This document shows positions 29,901-41,508 of a stretch of 64,000 nt of DNA, piece after piece (position 1 is the first letter of the stretch; each line of letters starts with the position of its first letter). The notes under the pieces were generated by a model. It was not told the DNA's origin. It was given only the letters and a program-made list of their open reading frames with translations, and did no database searches. Source of the DNA: Gibbula magus (taxonomy: Eukaryota; Mollusca; Gastropoda; Trochida; Trochidae); NCBI GenBank assembly GCA_936450465.1, contig OW388302.1, forward strand, positions 57,228,459 to 57,292,458. Reading direction: 5' to 3'. Made by a program: the position numbers and the translations under genes.

Positions 29901-30163
29901 AATATTACCCATACGGGTGAGAAGACACAGGTGATTATTTTTTTATATTTGCACATGTGCTTTCAAGTGATTCTCAACGTTGATTGGTCGGTTACCCGGA
30001 GAAAGAATGACTATGACGTCATAAAACAATGGTCTGACGCGACGAATTATATTATGACGTCACAATGTTACTGTGGCGACGGGTCCTTCACAGCGGCCGC
30101 CCAACATGAAAATGTCATAACCAAGCGTTAGTTGGTCAATTTAATTGCATAATGGGTAATATA

Positions 30164-30310
30164 TAGAATAACCAACTCGGTACGAGTGATTACGGGAAAT
30201 ATCCACTCGTCTAAATAATGTTCAGAGCAACTCGCTAAAGCTCGTGGCTGAACATTATTTAGACTCATGGATATTTCCCGTAATCACTCGTACCGAGTTG
30301 GTTATTCTCT
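30164..30310. repeat. Hairpin repeat E, 147-bp palindrome
   Basis: The arms contain CCAACTCGGTACGAGTGATT and GGGAAATATCCACTCG, and the apex is CAACTCGCTAAAGCTCGTGG. The arms are nearly perfect for about 60 bp. Confidence 0.9.
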
Positions 30311-30644
30311 AATTATGTAATGAGTAATGAACTGACGTCCATGTTACCTTATGATTATGTATATCGTCCATTTCCCAAAAGATAAATCTCGTTCCACGCA
30401 CGGAAATACCCGTATGTATAAACCTAAAATCTTTAGTTTCATATTTGAAATCATTTTGCAAAAGAGGCCGTTTTATAGTTCCCGGTTAATTTTTCAGACC
30501 TGATGCCCTGGAACATTAATTACTATTCTACGACGACACGCTCGTAGATTCAATAGGAGCGACTCACATCTAAAACATCGCTTGCTGTATGATCGCAATG
30601 GAAGTGAGCCGTTTCCTGATTATTTTTACGCGAATGAAATGGAA

Positions 30645-30780
30645 TAGAATGGGTAATAAAGAAATTATTACACTCGAAAGTGCTCTCGCTCGGGCAATAC
30701 AAAAATTCACACTCGTTTCGTAAAAGTCATATGACACACTTCCTCGGGTAATAATCTCTATTTAATATGTTCCGTGAAGA
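30645..30780. repeat. Hairpin repeat G
   Basis: Same outer arms as hairpin F at 24190, but the central segment CACTCGTTTCGTAAAAGTCA is in the opposite orientation. The apex contains GCTCTCGCTCGGGC. Confidence 0.75.
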
Positions 30781-31170
30781 TAACTTAAGCTGATAAAATA
30801 AGAAATTTACGTACCATCACGAAGTTTCTTCAAGGCTGCCATGAAAATATATGTTCACTTTCACAAATCTCACAGTTAAGTATTCCGAGACCAGTAACAC
30901 TATAATGATCGAGTCTGTGACATGAAATGAAATGAAATGGAGTTGGTTATTTACACGAGACCAGGTCGCTGCTGTCAACTGTAGATTGACAGTCAGATCA
31001 GATAACTGTTATTAAATGATACCATATTAAACATCAATGTCACCGTTTTGAATTTAATTATGACTCGGTCACGTTTTGCAATTCAGCAGACATAATTTAA
31101 GCTAGGCGCTCCTAACGTGTAGTCCATAGTACAGCAAGAACACAACAAGTCGCTTTGGCGATGTTGTCGT

Positions 31171-31340
31171 GAGGTCAGGTGAGGTGAGGTGAGGTGAGGT
31201 GAGAGTGAGGGAGGTGAGATGAGGTGAGATGAGGTGAGGGAGGTGAGGTGAGGGAGGTGAGGTGAGGTGAGGTGAGTAGAGGGGAGGGAGGTGAGGTGAG
31301 GTGAGGTGAGGTGAGGTGAGGTGAGGCAGATGAGGTGAGG
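31171..31340. repeat. GAGGT-rich minisatellite
   Basis: Runs of GGTGA with GGGA variants, purine-only on the plus strand for most of 170 bp. The same pentamer ends the SINE family seen nearby, so the array may have grown from a SINE tail. Confidence 0.9.
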
Positions 31341-31889
31341 GACCAAGCAAGGGTCCACTAGGTACAGAAAACACCCCCAAGTGTCCAGGTTTGCGGTTCA
31401 GGAGTTCTGAAGGAGAAGTCGAAAATATGAAACGTAATGCAGTCGGTTGCGACAGTCGATGACAAATTTCGCATTTCGGTAACCCAATAATGCTCATCTG
31501 TATAATATTTCGTTGTCTTTAACGGATCATCGGTCACTTCTACTGGTGTGTACCCAAATAACTCTTATTTTAAACGGTTATGTGAAACGTAGGCACTGGA
31601 CACTCTAGATTCTGAATATACAAAAAAGTATAGGTATAGATATGCATATTTAGGGTATGGCGCCTGCGGCACTTTCGGCTTACATTTGCTCTGAGTGGCT
31701 GGATCGTGAGAGATTAGCTATGTACAGACAGATGCGAATTTTGAATTAAAGTCCAGGAATCCTACAACGCCAAGGTCATCTTGTTCGTTTCGTTGACATG
31801 TTGTCAATAGAGGTAAACACCCTTCCATCATTCTCTTCTCACAGAGGTTACTCCATTCAGATTTCCGATCATAACCGCTGTTCTACAGT

Positions 31890-31962
31890 AGGCCTATGAT
31901 GTTCCCCTTCTCCCCGCTAGGGGGTTTTGGTGGAGCAATGAAATTAAACCCTGTCAGAAAAC
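31890..31962 (+). repeat. Dispersed repeat, left half interrupted by the foldback element
   Basis: It contains CCCCGCTAGGGGGTTTTGG and AAACCCTGTCAGAAAAC, and continues at 33146 with AGGGTAGGATCGGAAC. It aligns with 18,080-18,190 once the foldback element is removed. Confidence 0.75.
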
Positions 31963-33138
31963 TATGGGGTGCCAAATGGGACTTTAATCGCTATTTAAGT
32001 AAGCTTACTAATTCGAATTAGTAAGCTTACTAATTCAGGCATGTATTTAGTAAGCTTACTAAATCGAATTAGTAAGCTTACTAATTCGATTTAGTAAACT
32101 TACTAATTCGATTTAGTAAGCTTGCTAATTCGTTTTGAATAAGTAATGTTACTAAATGAATTAGTAAGCTTACTAAATGAATTAGTAGGCTTACTAAATG
32201 AATTAATAAGCTTACTAAATGATTTAGTAAGCTTACTAAATGAATTAGTAAGTTTACTAATTCGCCCGATTTAGTAAGATTACTAATTCATTTAGTAAGC
32301 TTAGGCCTACTAATTCATTAAGCTTACTAATTCATTTAGTAAGCTTACTAATGCATTTAGTAAGCTAACTAATTCATTTAGTAAGCTTACTAAATCAACT
32401 GAATAAGTAAGCTTACTAAATCATTTTTTTTAGTTTCCCGCCTAAAACCAAATAATGATTACTCCCTCAGTGCGGTAAAATGGCGGGATAATTTCACACG
32501 GTAAAACGTGACGTATAAGTAGTTGCTTGTGGGCGTTCCAAGAAATACTTTACAACATTTAACTGCCAATGTTCTCCCTAAAGTGTATTTAATGTGTTCC
32601 ACTGTTCGCCGCCACAGTTACAGAAACATTTCACAACAACGTTCGGCAAAGAGTTTCCGTAGAACATCGGAGTTATCTCCCTTTGCAAACATTAGCCACT
32701 GGTTACGGCGCATTTTAAAAACATTTTAATGTGCTTGTTCAAATATTATCTGAGTGATCTACAGTCTAGAATGAACACTGTACGTGTATATAATTATTAT
32801 TTCATCAAAACCTGCCGCTTGTCTGATAAACCTATATGTCTGATCGTTCTTGGGAGCAGTCATTTATTGAGATGTCAACAAACCGGAAATGAATTAATAA
32901 GCTTACTAAATCGTGAAACCGGAAGTGATTTAGTAAGCTTACTAAATGAATTAGTAAGCTTACTAATTCATTTAGTAAGCTTACTAAATCGTTTCTATTT
33001 AGTAGGCTAAGCTTAATTACTAAATGAATTAGTAAGCTTACTAAATGAATGAGTAAGCTAACTAAACGAATTAGTAAGCTTACTATTTCATTTAGTAAGC
33101 TTACTGAATAGCGATTAAAGTCCCGTTTGGCACCCGAT
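31963..33138. mobile_element. 1.18-kb foldback element made of arrayed palindromes
   Basis: The terminal inverted repeats, about 32 bp, include GGTGCCAAAYGGGACTTTAA and continue to CGCTATT. A 7-bp duplication AGAAAAC flanks the element (31956-31962 and 33139-33145). Each arm is a series of the 16-bp perfect palindrome TTAGTAAGCTTACTAA and variants, separated by a few bases. A central 450 bp (about 32,430-32,880) is not repetitive and has no recognisable gene. The insertion interrupts a dispersed repeat whose uninterrupted copy is at 18,080-18,190. Confidence 0.88.
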
Positions 33139-33190
33139 AGAAAACAGGGTAGGATCGGAACTATGAAGGGAGTAACATATAGGCCTACGG
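33139..33190 (+). repeat. Dispersed repeat, right half after the foldback element
   Basis: AGGGTAGGATCGGAAC and GAAGGGAGTAACATA continue the repeat interrupted at 31,962. Confidence 0.75.
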
Positions 33191-34607
33191 TAAGAGAATG
33201 GCCTTCAACCTGTCAACCCTATCAGCTGTTCTCAAATCAAGTAGGGTGGAATTGAACTCGGAAGACAAGGTAACTGAACGGTCATGTCGGAGTTGACCGT
33301 TACAACCATGGTCCCCGAACAGTGAAGCTTCGAAACGTTGAAGTAGTGCTGCGTGTAAGATCCTGTGATCCAACAACAGCATTAAAAGTCAACTGATGAC
33401 TGAGGTATCGATATAAACTTCAAACGTGCTGTAGGCAATATAAACCAACAGACACATTGTGAGTTGAAACTGCGTCTTGCTGTACAGTAGACTAATTAAA
33501 AGAGATTATGTATAAACATTTATATTCTGTTATAATAAAAAAACATGTTCCCCCGAAAAAACTATAGAAAGCCGTGTTTCATTACTAATTTTCGCGACAA
33601 AAGAACCGCCCCGATATGCATATTTGCCCAGGAGCTTTCGGCGGGGTTGGGCTGTGACGTCAGAGATGCTCTACGACCCGACATTGTTCTAACACAGTGA
33701 GTGGGAAATATTAGTGTGGAGGAAGAATTGGTTGAATACGTATAATTTGAGACAGTTTTCGACTTGATATGATGGTACATTGTGTAGCTTGGGGTGTAGT
33801 AATTCATCAAAGCCTGGAAGAAAGTTTCATTTGTTTAAATTCCCAATTGAAAAACCCGGTGTCGAAGAGGGGAGAAAGACTGGAAACCGTCGGCATCTGC
33901 CACGCTATATAGTTTTAAACCGTTTTAAAAGTTAGTCTTGGAGTACTCGTAACAGTCCTTATATAAATGCACTCTTGTGGGATGTATAGGCTGTGCTCTG
34001 TGAAACCTGTACACAGTTGTTTAATCAAATTGTCATGAGTTAATAAATGTGTGAGATAAATGTGTACATTATCATCTCATTCTCAGAGCACTGTTTGTCA
34101 ATATGCTCAGTTTGGCTACTGTTTAACTGGATTCTGTTTTTCTGAATCTCTAATTTTCTGCACAGCACAAAATGGGTAAACCTTTCTACACTTCTTTGGT
34201 AATCGGTGGTACGGTAATCTAGACAGACGTCTATTTGTGACCCCTAGAACAAACAAGATTTGTTCTTATTATATAATCTGGTAATGATTCTGGCAAGGAT
34301 ACATGTTGCTATCATATATTTCTGAAAATATTTGATCACCAGTTACACTGTTTACGGACTTCTCATCAGTTCCTTTAAATATTATCGTGGAAGTCCGTTT
34401 TAGTGACTGCCAAATCTCACATTTAGCTAGTTATCATTACCTTAATCATACCCAAATTCTTCAACTTCAGGTTACTGAAATCATTCTTCCCAAGCAACCT
34501 CTAACCAAACGTATATTTCGCTGATTTTCCAATTACATAACTGGTCAATATCTGCAAAGTGAACTACCGTATTGGTTTCTATTCGGTGATAGGAAGATGA
34601 ACACAGT
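33191..34607. other. No gene seen
   Basis: No frame with a recognisable product. The right end may hold badly decayed LINE sequence leading into the fragment at 34608. Confidence 0.5.
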
Positions 34608-35060
34608 AAGTTAAGAAATTCTTGTAGTTCCCTAAACGCTGATCTGTATCGTGTCAATTTATCTGAAAGTAAATCTTGCATTTGTGGTGCTTTAGTTGAA
34701 GATGTTTATCATTTCTTCTTGAGATGTCCAAGACATGCTAAGTTCCGTTTAGAATTAAAGCAAAGATTTTATAATTTAAAGGCGGAATTTGATCTTAATA
34801 CAATCCTGTATGGAAATCAACGGTTCAATTAATACATAAATACTAATGTATGTTTTTACCACATTCCAAGTGCATTTTGTCATAAGAAATAGAATAACAT
34901 TTCAGATTGTGTGTTGCCTTAATGTTTAGTACATGTTTACCCACTTCGTCACTTGCAGATGTCTTATTCTCTTCTGCATATATTGTGTTATGTATTTTGG
35001 CCTTGTCTAATAGTTGTTTCATAACTTGTGGCCACTCCATTTTTTAAATGAATAAAATAT
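34608..35060 (+). mobile_element. LINE 3' end with C-terminal zinc knuckle
   Basis: An open frame at 34608-34832 ends a non-LTR retrotransposon ORF2. It contains CICGALVEDVYHFFLRCPRH, the C-x-C...H...C knuckle usual at the end of such proteins, and stops after YGNQRFN. The 3' UTR follows to about 35,060, with the tail motif AAATGAATAAAATATG. The same tail type is seen near 5,240-5,340 and 16,330-16,420. The reverse transcriptase proper is missing (5' truncation). Confidence 0.7.
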
Positions 35061-36850
35061 GTTTTCAATCAATTCTATCCAATCAATTATCTTCTTACAT
35101 TGTGTGGGCGGGTCGAACAATGGAGAAAGTAAGCCTTCCCCTAACGGTACAGGACACGGTGCTGTTTGAAAGAAAGGCTGATTGAACTTATATTGCAAAC
35201 AACCAGGACTTTCTCTCGCACAAGAAAACAGTAGGGCAGAAGTTACGTGTGAAGAAATGACATGGTTAACCTTTTTCTAAATCACTTTTTAACTGCAGAG
35301 TGACATTTATAATAGTTTTCAGTTAATATCACAGCTGGAACTACGATTTCTGGATCACAGCAACCGTTAGCATTGCAGACAGAACGATATGGTATTCTGG
35401 TGTGTTTTCTGTTATGGAACGGTTCTCACGAACGGAGCTATTGGCATGCATATCAACCAACCCATGAGACAGCAAAATGCAGTTTCACCCTTCGACTTAC
35501 CATGGCTAAATAAACGCCTTTTACGGCTTTCATGAACAATGCCACAAAGGAGATGGTCCGAGGCTACGAGATGGCAAATTATTGGACAGCATTTAGCAGG
35601 TTTCTCGTACAAGGAAATTGGGAGAAGAACTGGTTACCACTATTCGGTCATCAGTCGTTTAGTGAGGAAACATGCCCATCGATCGGCTACGTTCCGGAAG
35701 GCCCCGAGCTACCACATTGCAAGAGGACAGGAACCTATTGCGTCATCAACGACGTCAACCGTTTGCGTCAAGTACCGTCTTGAAACAAGCCTGGCTACCC
35801 TATAGACGTATCAGCAATCAGACGGTGAGGAACCGCCTCAAAGCAGCATGTTTAAGGTCTCGACGTGTCATCAGACGTCCAAACCTTACTAATCGTCATA
35901 AACGGGATCGTAGGGTGTGGTGTGGTTACCGGCAGCGTTGGAACCTGAGGTCATGGAGACGTATCCACTGGTCAGACGAAAGTCGCTTCCTCCTCCATAC
36001 CGTTGACGGGCGAATCAGAGTTTGGCGAGTCAAGAACAGTCGATACACACCAAGGAACATTCTTCCAAGGGTTCCATATGGTGGAGGATCCGTTATGGTG
36101 TGGGGTTGCTTTTCTTTTGATTGCAAGTTGGATTTGGTGACACTACAAGGCACACTTACCGGCGCCCGCTACATTGCAGAAGTGTTGGATCCAGTTGTGA
36201 TTGACCATTTTGATGATCACAGACTTGCAACTCACCCCTGTTCATGGATGATAATGCTCGGCTTCACCGTTCACGAGCTGTGACTCAACATCTGGAGAAC
36301 AATGCTGTTTCTCGTATCCCCTGGCCAGCATTGTCTCCAGATTTGAATCCCATCGAGCATGTCTGGGACATGATTGGTCGACGTCTACAGAGAAGGAACC
36401 CTGCTCCACACAATCTAAAACAACTGGAGGCCGCACTTCACGATGAGTGGCAGCAAATCCCCATGGAAGAATTAAAGAACCTTGTCCGGGGTATGCCCAG
36501 AAGACTGGCAGCAGTACTTCAGGCACGCGGTGGCAGCACACGATATTGACACTAAATCGTTCCTAAGACAATGGCACGGGTTATTCAGTATGATTTCTTC
36601 ATCATGTTCAGCAGTCAAACTTGAAATGACAATACATTTACGAGTCTGTGTTTTTCACCATTTTCCAGTCAATTTTTGGTCATTTGAAATCTCTGAAGAT
36701 TACACAAAAATGTCAACGAATAGAACAATTAATTACACTTGCTCCTGAAATTCGTTTTTCCCCTGTGGGATGTTTAGTTTTGCTATAATGGGTCTCTGAA
36801 ACATACCCCTATCAAAAAAAGAAGGGGGTGCTTAACTTTTTTTACTGTGT
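35061..36850 (+). mobile_element. Tc1-like element, right end visible
   Basis: The right boundary is near 36848, where the opposite strand begins CAGTAAAAAAAGTTAAGCAC, a typical Tc1 terminal start. I could not find the matching left terminus between 35,061 and 35,538, so the element is probably truncated on the left and the given start is only an outer bound. Confidence 0.5.
35539..36549 (+). pseudogene. Tc1/mariner transposase, broken by two frameshifts
   Basis: The coding frame starts MPQRRWSEATRWQIIGQHLA with a helix-turn-helix region, shifts frame near 35,660 and continues through an SGRPRATT hook motif and HWSDESRF (first catalytic Asp). It shifts again near 36,235 and ends with MDDNARLHRS (second Asp) and SPDLNPIEHVWD (Glu). 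Thirty-four residues separate the second Asp and the Glu, giving the DD34E signature of the Tc1 group. Total length is near the usual 340 residues. The frameshifts make it non-functional unless they are assembly errors. Confidence 0.93.
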
Positions 36851-37013
36851 TAAGATCAAACTGCATCATCTAGATCAAACAACTCTCCTCATTTAGCCAG
36901 ACCGTTGGGAACAATGTCGCTGATTGCACAACTAACTTGAGATGCAACCAATCAGGATCCTAATTTCCAGCCCATAAAACGCTCCATATGCAACAGAGGT
37001 TAGGATGGAAACA

Positions 37014-37080
37014 TTGAGTGAGCGAGTTATCTTTTAACGCCACTTGGGCAATATTGCAGCCATTAATTGCGAGGGGGAAA
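37014..37080 (+). mobile_element. SINE tail fragment
   Basis: The segment GAGTGAGCGAGTTATCTTTT and following bases resembles the insert at 37836-37896, including the TATTGCAGCCATTA part. A similar shorter piece is at 46,050-46,090. Confidence 0.6.
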
Positions 37081-37190
37081 CTGAGAGAGAAGGGAATGTA
37101 AAGCTACGTGAAACCTGTGAACATCGTCCGACACTAGCATTGTCCACAGATACCTTAATCCACGTTAAAAGTTCTCTGTAGCTTTGTTGC

Positions 37191-37413
37191 CAACTTCCCA
37201 ATGCAAGGCATAACTCTTGCCAGTCTCCATTACTGGCTGATTTAGGCCTTGCAGTATTTCCTTAAGAAATCTGTGTTTAGAAATTCAGGCCCGCTATGCA
37301 TTTCTGGTGCAGCTATTCACTGTCTTGACACAACAAAACGAGGGAAATACTGCAAGGGTTAAATCAGCCAGTAATGCAGACTGGCAAGAGTTATGCCTTG
37401 CGTTTGGAAGTTG
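37191..37413. mobile_element. 223-bp foldback MITE, copy 2
   Basis: Same termini and length as copy 1. It is flanked by a perfect 9-bp duplication CTTTGTTGC (37182-37190 and 37414-37422). Confidence 0.93.
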
Positions 37414-37422
37414 CTTTGTTGC

Positions 37423-38075
37423 TAGCAGGACCTGAACTCCTACCAGATCTGATCTGTTTGCCCCAACAGCTTATGCACTCACCAACCAAGACTTTGACAG
37501 ATGTCATTCACAGTCCTATGAAAAACCCTGGAAAAACTCCAAAAGATACAGAACACTGCTGCAAGGATTATCTCCCGCTGCTCAAAGTTCGATCACATCA
37601 CGTCTGTTCTCATGGATTTTCATTGGCTCCCAATCAAGCAACGTGTTATCTTCAAAACGTTATGTTTAACACACCAGTGCCTCCATGGATCAGCTCCACA
37701 GTATCTGAAGGACTTACTGCATCAGTATACTCCAACCAGAAGCCTACGTTCTGATCAGATGGGATACTTAGTGGTGCCACGGATCAAGATGACACGCTAT
37801 GGTAGCAGATCCTTCTCCCACAGTGCCCCATTGGAGTGAGTGAGTGAGTTATTGTGTAACGCCGCTTCGGCAGTATTGCAGCCATTAGCGGCGAGCGCCC
37901 CATTGGAATGGAACGCTGTCCCTGCAGAGATTCGCCTGAAACATGATTAAGACTTCTTTTCCACGCAGCTTTCGAATGAACCTTCAATACCCCTTTGCGC
38001 TCTGAGCAAACTATTCAGTCAGTCAGGAAAAGCGCTATATAAATTTACTTTTATTATTTATTATTATTATGATTG
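37423..38075 (+). mobile_element. L2/CR1-like LINE 3' fragment
   Basis: The frame containing KIQNTAARIISRCSKFDHI and DFHWLPIKQRVIFKTLCLTH, then a SAPLEWNAVP-type ending, matches the C-terminal part of L2/CR1-type reverse transcriptases. The 3' end is GCGCTATATAAA followed by ATT repeats, as in this group. It is 5'-truncated and interrupted by a 61-bp SINE piece. Confidence 0.75.
37836..37896 (+). mobile_element. Short SINE fragment inside the LINE
   Basis: A 61-bp insert beginning GTGAGTGAGTGAGTTATTG and containing TAACGCCGCTTCGG is flanked by an 11-bp duplication GCCCCATTGGA (37825-37835 and 37897-37907). Removing it restores the LINE frame. Confidence 0.8.
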
Positions 38076-41000
38076 ATGTCTGGCTCTTAGGGTGTTTGTT
38101 CGAATAGGAGGACTCATCTCAAAGTACATGAATTTATACTATTGCATATATACATTAAACAAATATATATATGGCACATTTTTCTGATACTTGCAATTAA
38201 TTCTCTTTGATGAAAACCTGAATGGTGAGAACTTCCAGTTTAGTCGAGGAGAAAATAACAGAAGGCGTGTCTATTGAAATGATGCAAGTTTATTTCATGA
38301 TTTCAGAGTATGAAGATGCCTCAAGCATATTTTTATGTTACAATAAATGACGGACATCACCATGGTTACACAGGTGATCTGTACATAGGGAGTAGTCTCC
38401 CTTGTGCTCAAGAGTTGCCTCCCTTAGCTCTTAACGAATTCAATACACACAATAAATACATCAGACAAACAAGCAAGTTCAAACGACACTCTCCTGCCTA
38501 TAGGATCAGTGTTTTTTTATACATATATCTCGCACTTGGACTTTTGACCCTTTTAAAAAACAAAACCTTTGTATTAAATCTTTATTATTTGAGAATTTAT
38601 AACTTGTCATATGAAGTCCCTTTCAAACACGAGAGATTTATTTTAAATTGAAACATGATTTCTTAACTTGTTTCAAGTTGGGATAGTTTTCAGATAAAAT
38701 ACTTGATTTGTTGGAAAGTATGTTCACAAAGTGGAACAACTACACAATTTGCAAATTTGATTTAAATCAGACTGATAAACTGCTCAACACTTCATTTCAG
38801 ATGTGTATGCAAAACTTGACCCTATTAAGGTAGAAAACGTGTCAATGAAAGAATTGGTCTATTTAGTTTCTGCAAAAAACAAAACAAACTAGAACATTGC
38901 TGTGTTGTCATCAGTGTATATATATATATATACTTTCTCTACATATATATATATATATAATCTGATAATCCCTACTTTCAATCCTCACACACTCGGTGGC
39001 AGTTGTAATAGCGAGAGTCAGTGAGCTCAGCACCACCTCATACAAAGCGCTCTTGGACAAATATAGCATGTCACTGCTGCTTTATAAGTAAGCTGACAGA
39101 GGGAACTCGTCGAGAATTTCAGTTTTGCAAGCAGGTATAGGAAAACAAAGCATGCAATGTGGTTTAACTCATGTGTAGAAAATTCTTGCAGTTTTCCATA
39201 TTTCAATTTTCATTTGGTGATATCCTGATCCCAAAACTAGTGAATAACATTTTTAATATATAATTAACACCCTACTTTAACTTACTAATCTTAGCTCTAC
39301 TCCTATGTATATCCAATCAGACTGAAATCTAGATCTTGGCTTTCATATAAGGGTCACATTTTGAAACTTACATACTCAATCTTTGCTTCTTTAAAATTCA
39401 TTTTTCCAAAACCATTAAGAATGCCCATTTCGTAACAAATGCTTACAATAAGTGAAATGCAATGTCACAAGGCAACTGCTTGGTGACACCCAATGTGAAA
39501 TCTAAAGACGTAAAACTAAGTTGTGTCTACTACAACTTTGGTATAAATGTATCCTACACTCGCATATTCATACATAGTGTACATTCACAATAAAGAAATC
39601 TTGTTTTATTATCTACGAGGGCATATTTTTCATACGATGCCCTAGGGCAAAATAGCACTGTCATTGTGGCGTGACGTGACGTCATAAACAATGTTTCTCT
39701 ATGATGTTGCATTCCAAATGTTTTTATTACGGGTCGCCAGTCTATGGATGAAAGTAGATTTAATAATATTTTGGTTAATTTCATGACTTCAGCAGTAAAA
39801 AGAATATTATATTTGTGTCAATGCCATGCAATATTTGCACATTCGTGCCTGAATATAACTGTTTATCATCCAAAACTGGGTTCCAGAGGAGATATCGCTG
39901 TATGAGATCAAGCGATATCTCCTAGGAGATATCGTTTTGACAGTAGATTTTGAACAATGCACGGTTGGCGTCAGCTACATGACATCACAATGATTTTGCA
40001 TCATCAAGTAATGACATCACGATGCTATGACATCATAATCATGATGACGTCACAATGCTATGACATCACAGCACTGGAAGCCAAATGGCAGTTTTGTGTT
40101 CAGATATGTTCATTTTTCATTAAAAACTAATGAAGAATGATTTTGGATGATAAATAGAATCTCACCATCGTGTCTTCTGTTATCAAATATATCAACACTC
40201 GTTGATAAAAGTCAAAACATCCTCGGCAAGCTTCGGATATTTAAACTTTTTATCAACTCGTGTTGATATATTTGATATCAGAAGACACTTTGGTGAGATT
40301 CTCTATAATATCCCTGGCTCTAGCTTTGTAAATACTAATATTCAGACTCTCGTGTCGTAACCATAGTATGACAAAGACACTCATATAATACCATCTCGTC
40401 TGGTCTCGTTCCTATCTACCTGATTATCTGCGCAGGAAGTAGAGAATGGACATGGAAGGGACTGGAAACTAGCATTTCTCTTATAATTTGGTTTTTTTAG
40501 ACACATAATTTTGAATAAGTACTATAATTTAAGAAATAAATATAGCTTTCTTAGGAGTTGTGACCTTTTAAGAAATTTAAATCATAAAACATCAAGGAAA
40601 TAATTTTAAAAATATTTTTCAACATTAATTATTTTCCCCAAATCTTTTGAAATTAACAACTTTAATAGGATATAAAATTTCAAAGTTTTACAATGAATGA
40701 TGACACAGACATGAAAAGTTGTTTGCTCTCAAACAGCTGTAGCTGGCTAAATGCACAATCTTCTCTACATATAAATCATCTATGATGCTCATTCACTCCA
40801 CATACATATACATCAATCAATCACAGTGATAACGTTTATCAAGTATATACACCAACTACTTCAATTGTCAAATGCATTTCAAGAAAGGTGTCAAGTAAAC
40901 CGTCTCACAACTCGAGAACAGATTTCGACTGTGGATCATGCTGTACAGTGATTAACTAGATTCAATTCATGAAACATACCTTGTATCTGACGTGTCAAAT

Positions 41001-41308
41001 TCTTATCTGAGTGAAAAAGTTGTAATTATTTTAGGCTGACTTCTTTAAAATAAAGTTCAAATTTAAAAATAAAGTGATAACAGTAATAGGAGTAAACAAG
41101 TTCAAATGGAAAAAACTTTGAACTTGGACTTTTCTGTCAACTCATATTGAAGCCTCGAGTGCTGGAGTCATTCTAGAGAGGCTACAATCCTTGGTACAAG
41201 AGTCGGTAGCAGTAAGGCAGGACAAGCTTTAGTTCAAGAATATAATAGCGGATTCCTTGTATTACTTCATTGGAGAAATAAACTCTTAACTTGCTGCTCT
41301 TTATCTTC
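38076..41308. other. No gene seen, possible 3' UTR at the right
   Basis: Apart from the foldback repeat at 39862-40302 and short TA runs this is unremarkable. It lies downstream of the LEDGF-like stop codon, so its right part may be transcribed as 3' UTR. Confidence 0.5.
39862..40302 (+). repeat. Foldback repeat with hairpin D, sister of 28005-28410
   Basis: Same order of parts: TIR-bounded segment, then a 147-bp hairpin (40156-40302) with apex CCTCGGCAAGCTTCGG. The copies differ by an extra 30-bp block near 39,980 and scattered changes. Confidence 0.85.
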
Positions 41309-41508
41309 AGTGAAATGTGAATCAACAGCTGTATCTGCAGTGAAATGTGAATCAACAGCTGTATCCACAGTGAAATGTGAATCAACAGCTGTATCCGCAG
41401 TGAAATGTGAATCAACAGCTGTATCTGCAGTGAAATGTGAATCAACAGCTGTATCCGCAGTGAAATGTGAATCAACAGCTGTATCCGCAGTGAAATGTGA
41501 ATCAACAT
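41309..41508. repeat. 30-bp minisatellite downstream of the LEDGF-like stop
   Basis: Nearly seven units of 30 bp with the core GTGAAATGTGAATCAACAGC. The array is about 1.1 kb past the stop codon and may be in the 3' UTR. Both strands are open because the period is a multiple of three; I do not call a gene. Confidence 0.88.
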
